Source of the DNA: Anoplolepis gracilipes
Lineage: Eukaryota; Arthropoda; Insecta; Hymenoptera; Formicidae
Reading direction: 5' to 3'
NCBI RefSeq assembly: GCF_047496725.1
Contig: NC_132982.1
Coordinates: 8,387,001-8,451,000, forward strand
DNA: 64,000 bases
Shown: piece after piece, positions 61,401 to 64,000 of the stretch
Position numbering within the stretch: position 1 is the first letter of the stretch
Layout of the letters: every line of letters begins with the position of its first letter
Made by a program: the position numbers and the translations under genes
Notes under the pieces: generated by a model
What the model was told of the DNA's origin: nothing
The model's database searches: none
The model's input: only the letters and a program-made list of their open reading frames with translations

Positions 61401-63400
61401 TAAATAATGATTAATATTAATTGCGCGTGTATTAATCTTATTATATTTGTGTAAACCACTTCTAGAATTGATTATGTTGTTACAAAACTCATTATTATGT
61501 TTTGTAATTTTTCGAATGGTTAAATTTTTAATTCAGCATTAGTCTTACAATGTACATTGATTAATACCTGATTTGTTTATAATGATTCCTTTAGATTTTC
61601 TCTGATTTTTTTAAACTGGTGGTAGAGACGAAACAGAGATAACGTATTTACATCTTGATAAATCAAGATAATAATAATTCAGAGTACATTTACGTAGTAT
61701 GATGCAGATAGATCCATGTCAATCTACCACAATCTAGACACATTTGCGCACATTGCAGAGTTTGTTTATCACAACTGCAAAACAATTTCTTGCTTAATCG
61801 TCGTAATATTGAAGTAACACGAAAACTATACGTCTGCGAGTATTTGCATTCCATAGATATATGTTTTAAATAAGATGTAACAATGGTTTAAAAGTCGACC
61901 AAAGTGTCTAAACTATATAACACATAAAGTAAATGAATAAAACTTTTCTTGCTGATTGAGCAAATTATCAGCTTAATGTTAATGTGTAAGCTCTAAACAC
62001 AAGAGTCAACGATGATGTCTTGAATCGATATATATGCTAAAGTCTAACCATTAGACCGACAATTTGCTTAATGATCAAAAATGTTCTATTATTTCGCAAG
62101 ACATATATTTTTCATAAAAATATCACGCGATTAAATATTTTTACACGAATATAATCTTATTCTAAACTCTCTCTTTCTCTCTCTCTCTTTCATAACAAAT
62201 ATTCAGATAACTCTGTACTAATTTGTACTTAGTTACTTTATGAGTTTTTTGATACTTATTTAGACATAATACTCTAAATAGATGTAATTTCTAAAACCTT
62301 TGACATATCCAATCAAGAATAGATAATTGACATAACAATCGATTCGAACTAAAGAACACTTTCTTTTCTTATGAAATACTCCATTATTTTGAATGAACTC
62401 AGCAGGTTTCACCGAACCGCCAGTTTTTAAGCAACATTGCATAAGCTGCAAACACGTAGTCCATGGTAAAAGTAAAACTTTACTAATACGTAAAAGAAAA
62501 GAAGAGAGGACACGAAAAGTGTTCCGGTATGCTGGCGCGTCAGCAGTTTACGAATGCTAGACACGTGTCTTTTCTATGTTAATGTAAAAGTTTTTCATTT
62601 ATAGATAAAAAAAGGTTAAAAAAGATATCCATTGAAAGTTTTCGTATAAAGCAGAAAGTGAAGTTTACTTGAAATGAAATGTAAAGCAAGATTTTGTGTT
62701 ATCTTTACTTGTATTTCTTCAGAAAATTTTTATTTATGAAAATTAAAAAATTTTTAATATTGTGTAAAGTTAAAAACATTTATTATATATATCATCTTAT
62801 AATATTTTTATAAACAATTATTTTTTTATTGTAAATCTGTTTAAAGACTTATAATAAAGTATGTGAATTATTAAAATGGATATACGTACACACATTGCAT
62901 GTTTTATGAGTTGTTTTAATAATTTTTTATACAATATTTTATATCTATATATTTTATTCACCTCAAAGTTGAATGACAAAGCTAAATTAAAGTTCGATAT
63001 TTTGAATTGCCAATATAAATATTTTACAGACAAATGTTGAAAAGATATATATTTTCGTAGAAATCAATTAACTATTCATCTTCCATGAATAATAATTATT
63101 TATATTCCATGAATAATTCATTTAGTCATAGCAAAAACAGCATTTATTAGCATTTGAATTTGATTCCTCCAATCGTACTATTACGTTAAACTAATATTGT
63201 ATCTCGTTGCAATAATTATATTGTGAAAGTTGCATCATATTAATTGACGTATCAGAGATAGTTGCACTTTAGCTTGAAAAAATGACTTGAGAAATACACT
63301 CTCGCGAATAACTATTATCATAGAAAAATTGCTATTGCTGCTTCTCTAACAATATTTTACCAACTCACTTGATAACCGTTTGCTTCATGCTGTTGGTCAT
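41160..63400 (-). CDS. Neprilysin-like M13 zinc endopeptidase, complete
   Basis: Type II membrane peptidase that trims extracellular peptides. Exons in transcript order: 63400-63369, 49731-49586, 46340-46206, 45643-45398, 45185-44974, 44853-44677, 44442-43948, 43575-43284, 42738-42488, 41498-41160; phases close to 774 aa, normal for the family. A short cytosolic tail with WWKRRSGLERGLT precedes a membrane anchor at about 26-48. Next come a Thr/Ser-rich stalk, Cys pairs and PCDDFYKFACGGF (peptidase M13 N domain). The catalytic part has NAFY (568-571, substrate binding), HEITH (609-613, two zinc ligands and the catalytic Glu), GENIAD (Glu671 third zinc ligand, Asp675), and the C-terminal CAVW. 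Every active-site residue is present. Subgroup (NEP2/NEP4-like) is unresolved. The first coding exon rests on phase and motif fit across a 13.6-kb intron. Confidence 0.94.
42300..42430. repeat. AT-rich degenerate tandem repeat in the last intron
   Basis: Repeated aaaaatatatataaaa / aaatatagaatatat units just downstream (minus-strand sense) of exon 9. Confidence 0.7.
42488..42738 (-). CDS. Neprilysin-like gene, coding exon 9 (zinc site)
   Basis: Residues 579-662: FPAGILQ, then VIGHEITHGFDDQGR with the HExxH zinc motif. Donor AAC|GTAAGG, followed by AT-rich tandem sequence in the intron. Confidence 0.96.
43284..43575 (-). CDS. Neprilysin-like gene, coding exon 8
   Basis: Residues 482-578: WMDEKTRANALEKA and the substrate-binding NAFY. 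Acceptor catttctag, donor C|GTAAGT. Confidence 0.95.
43948..44442 (-). CDS. Neprilysin-like gene, coding exon 7
   Basis: Residues 317-481, the largest exon, with YNPMTVNELSKAYPSIPWWEY and VFWRAAAASV of the M13 N domain. Donor AAG|GTAAGA. Confidence 0.95.
44677..44853 (-). CDS. Neprilysin-like gene, coding exon 6
   Basis: Residues 258-316 (LDQAALGLSREYLSK...), phase 0 at both ends. Donor AAT|GTAAGT. Confidence 0.94.
44974..45185 (-). CDS. Neprilysin-like gene, coding exon 5
   Basis: Residues 187-257 (GLQPLLDILKKLGGWPVL...), M13 N-terminal domain. Acceptor cattctttcag, donor GAC|GTAAGC. Confidence 0.95.
45398..45643 (-). CDS. Neprilysin-like gene, coding exon 4
   Basis: Residues 105-186: the M13 signature DHNVEPCDDFYKFACGGF. 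Acceptor gcatcgcag, donor A|GTAAGC. Confidence 0.95.
46206..46340 (-). CDS. Neprilysin-like gene, coding exon 3
   Basis: Residues 60-104: Ser/Thr-rich stalk and the first conserved cysteines (ECNDICLTSGCVAT). Acceptor gcacgagaacag, donor G|GTTAGT. Confidence 0.88.
46647..46951. repeat. Exact 84-bp direct repeat with spacer
   Basis: 46647-46730 and 46868-46951 are identical over 84 bp (from gatttttatcatttaaaaat to ctagaatttt), 221 bp apart start to start, in intron 2 of the neprilysin-like gene. The unit itself contains ggattatataa twice. Confidence 0.95.
47148..47225 (+). pseudogene. Possible THAP-domain relic
   Basis: A 25-codon open stretch (YAITNCKCSYKERQHFYIKLP then stop within five codons) resembles the start of a THAP zinc finger (C-x-C ... 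FHRFP). The expected first Cys is Tyr and the rest of the domain is missing. THAP domains occur in host factors and in P-element-type transposases, so this could be a transposon fragment in the intron. Similarity is short and may be chance. Confidence 0.25.
49386..49446. repeat. (TG)n microsatellite
   Basis: TG tract interrupted once by tatata, just downstream of neprilysin exon 2 in intron 2. Confidence 0.95.
49586..49731 (-). CDS. Neprilysin-like gene, coding exon 2
   Basis: Residues 12-59: cytosolic WWKRRSGLERG, the membrane anchor, and the start of the stalk with an NTT glycosylation-type site. Acceptor tatttcgcag, donor G|GTAAGA. Confidence 0.92.
50241..50277. repeat. 16-bp stem hairpin
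   Basis: attttttcacgcatat (50,241-50,256) and its exact complement (50,262-50,277) around a 5-nt loop. Confidence 0.85.
53347..53617. mobile_element. Candidate piggyBac-type MITE with TTAA target sites
   Basis: TTAA (53,347-53,350), then cccttattccgta; the other end reads tacggagtaagag, then TTAA (53,614-53,617). Eleven of 13 terminal positions match as inverted repeats, and similarity continues imperfectly inward (atttttgtctgt against atttttggcctgt). TTAA duplications and ends starting CCC/CTC fit piggyBac. The 263-bp interior has no coding capacity, so it would depend on a transposase elsewhere. Confidence 0.65.
63369..63400 (-). CDS. Neprilysin-like gene, coding exon 1 (short)
   Basis: Encodes MTNSMKQTVI plus two bases and ends at a good donor AA|GTGAGT. 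The phase matches exon 2 (AA+A makes Lys, then NPTWWKRR), giving a normal cytosolic tail. Only 32 nt long, so it is inferred rather than certain. Confidence 0.7.
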
Positions 63401-63830
63401 AGCGATTAATAATTTTTTATAATGTGTCTTGTTGTTATATCTTCTTTACTGATTTTCACACTAGCACATAATTAATTACACACACTTTCGTCCTCGGCCA
63501 CTGCGGGTCCGAATTTTAAATTTTGTCAGAAAATTCACGCGTTTTCAAATGTCAACTGGAAGTCTCTCGTAATCCCGGTACAATTTCCCGTTTTCTATTC
63601 AATGATTTTTTTTTTTTTTTGTCAAGGGAACCAAAGAAGGATTGTGGAGAAAGGACACTGCCTTTCTCCGAGATCCGGATAGCAATCAGTTTAGACTGTT
63701 AGCGCCGGACTGAAGTAGCGCGCGCGCTTCTGCTCGTATTTAAACTCTTCTCCCTCCCTTTCGCGCTCTCTCTTTCCCTCTCTCTCTCGCTCTTTCACGC
63801 ACGCAAATTCCCGCGTTTTTCCGAACATTT
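63401..63830 (-). promoter_or_regulatory. Putative promoter/5'UTR of the neprilysin-like gene
   Basis: Just upstream (minus sense) of the proposed start codon, composition rises in GC with CpG-rich sequence at about 63,480-63,730 and a CT-rich tract at 63,748-63,795, similar to the other promoters in this window. The exact start site is not visible. Confidence 0.45.
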
Positions 63831-64000
63831 TTTTCTTTTCGGGCAAATTATTGCGAAAACTTGATGGTTTTGCCCGAATGCCAAAATATATTCATATATT
63901 CTATTTTTTGTTTTTTCAAGTTTTGTATTCTTTAAAAAAATACAGGAATGTAAATATGAGAAAATATGATTTTATAGGCACGGCACAGGCAATCTTTGGA

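Larger units (their letters stand above)
49732..63368. other. 13.6-kb first intron of the neprilysin-like gene
   Basis: Mostly AT-rich without recognisable genes. Blocks of higher GC stand out at about 50,560-50,860, 53,050-53,240, 54,230-54,550, 55,120-55,330, 55,790-56,060 and 61,120-61,340. A piggyBac-like MITE lies at 53,347-53,617 and a hairpin at 50,241-50,277. Long first introns of this kind often hold enhancers; that is inference. Confidence 0.6.

Noticed and set aside
1..64000. CRISPR arrays, rRNA, phage or bacterial operons
   Set aside because: No regular direct-repeat/spacer pattern, no ribosomal RNA signature and no compact prokaryotic gene layout; the coding sequence is spliced and eukaryotic.

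Overview
The window looks like nuclear DNA of an insect, most likely a hymenopteran and probably an ant. This is an inference. It rests on spliced genes with short GT-AG introns, an AT-rich background broken by CpG-rich promoter islands, abundant GA/CT/TA microsatellites, and proteins of insect type. I have no species-level evidence.

Layout, left to right: (1) 343-939 (+) is the last coding exon of an ABCG half-transporter whose other exons lie left of the window. (2) 940-22,900 is about 22 kb with no recognisable gene; it holds a duplicated 140-bp segment, hairpins, microsatellites and GC-rich islands. (3) About 22,980-28,914 (+) is a complete Mkp3/DUSP6-type MAP-kinase phosphatase: a CpG-rich promoter/5' region and four coding exons giving 403 aa. 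(4) 28,915-33,184 is a convergent intergenic stretch with a perfect 64-bp palindrome and a possible hAT-type MITE. (5) 36,506-33,185 (-) is a complete PLAA (phospholipase A2-activating protein, Ufd3/Doa1) gene: six coding exons, 774 aa. (6) About 36,790-38,458 (+) is a small unrecognised gene (about 110 aa) transcribed divergently from PLAA. The shared promoter has three NRF-1/Ewg-like palindromes. (7) 63,400-41,160 (-) is a complete M13 (neprilysin-like) zinc endopeptidase: ten coding exons, 774 aa. Its first coding exon encodes only about 11 residues and is separated from the rest by a 13.6-kb intron. That intron holds a piggyBac-like MITE candidate and several GC-rich blocks.

Exon junctions were worked out by hand from GT/AG sites, reading phase and family similarity. 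For Mkp3, PLAA and the neprilysin the phases close exactly (1212, 2325 and 2325 nt including stops). The genes do not form a pathway. They are neighbours: a lipid or xenobiotic transporter, an ERK feedback phosphatase, a ubiquitin/p97 cofactor, a small unknown and a peptide-degrading ectoenzyme. I did not find a defence system, CRISPR array, rRNA or tRNA. The most unusual objects are the 64-bp perfect palindrome, an exact 84-bp direct repeat, the two MITE candidates and the unknown head-to-head partner of PLAA.
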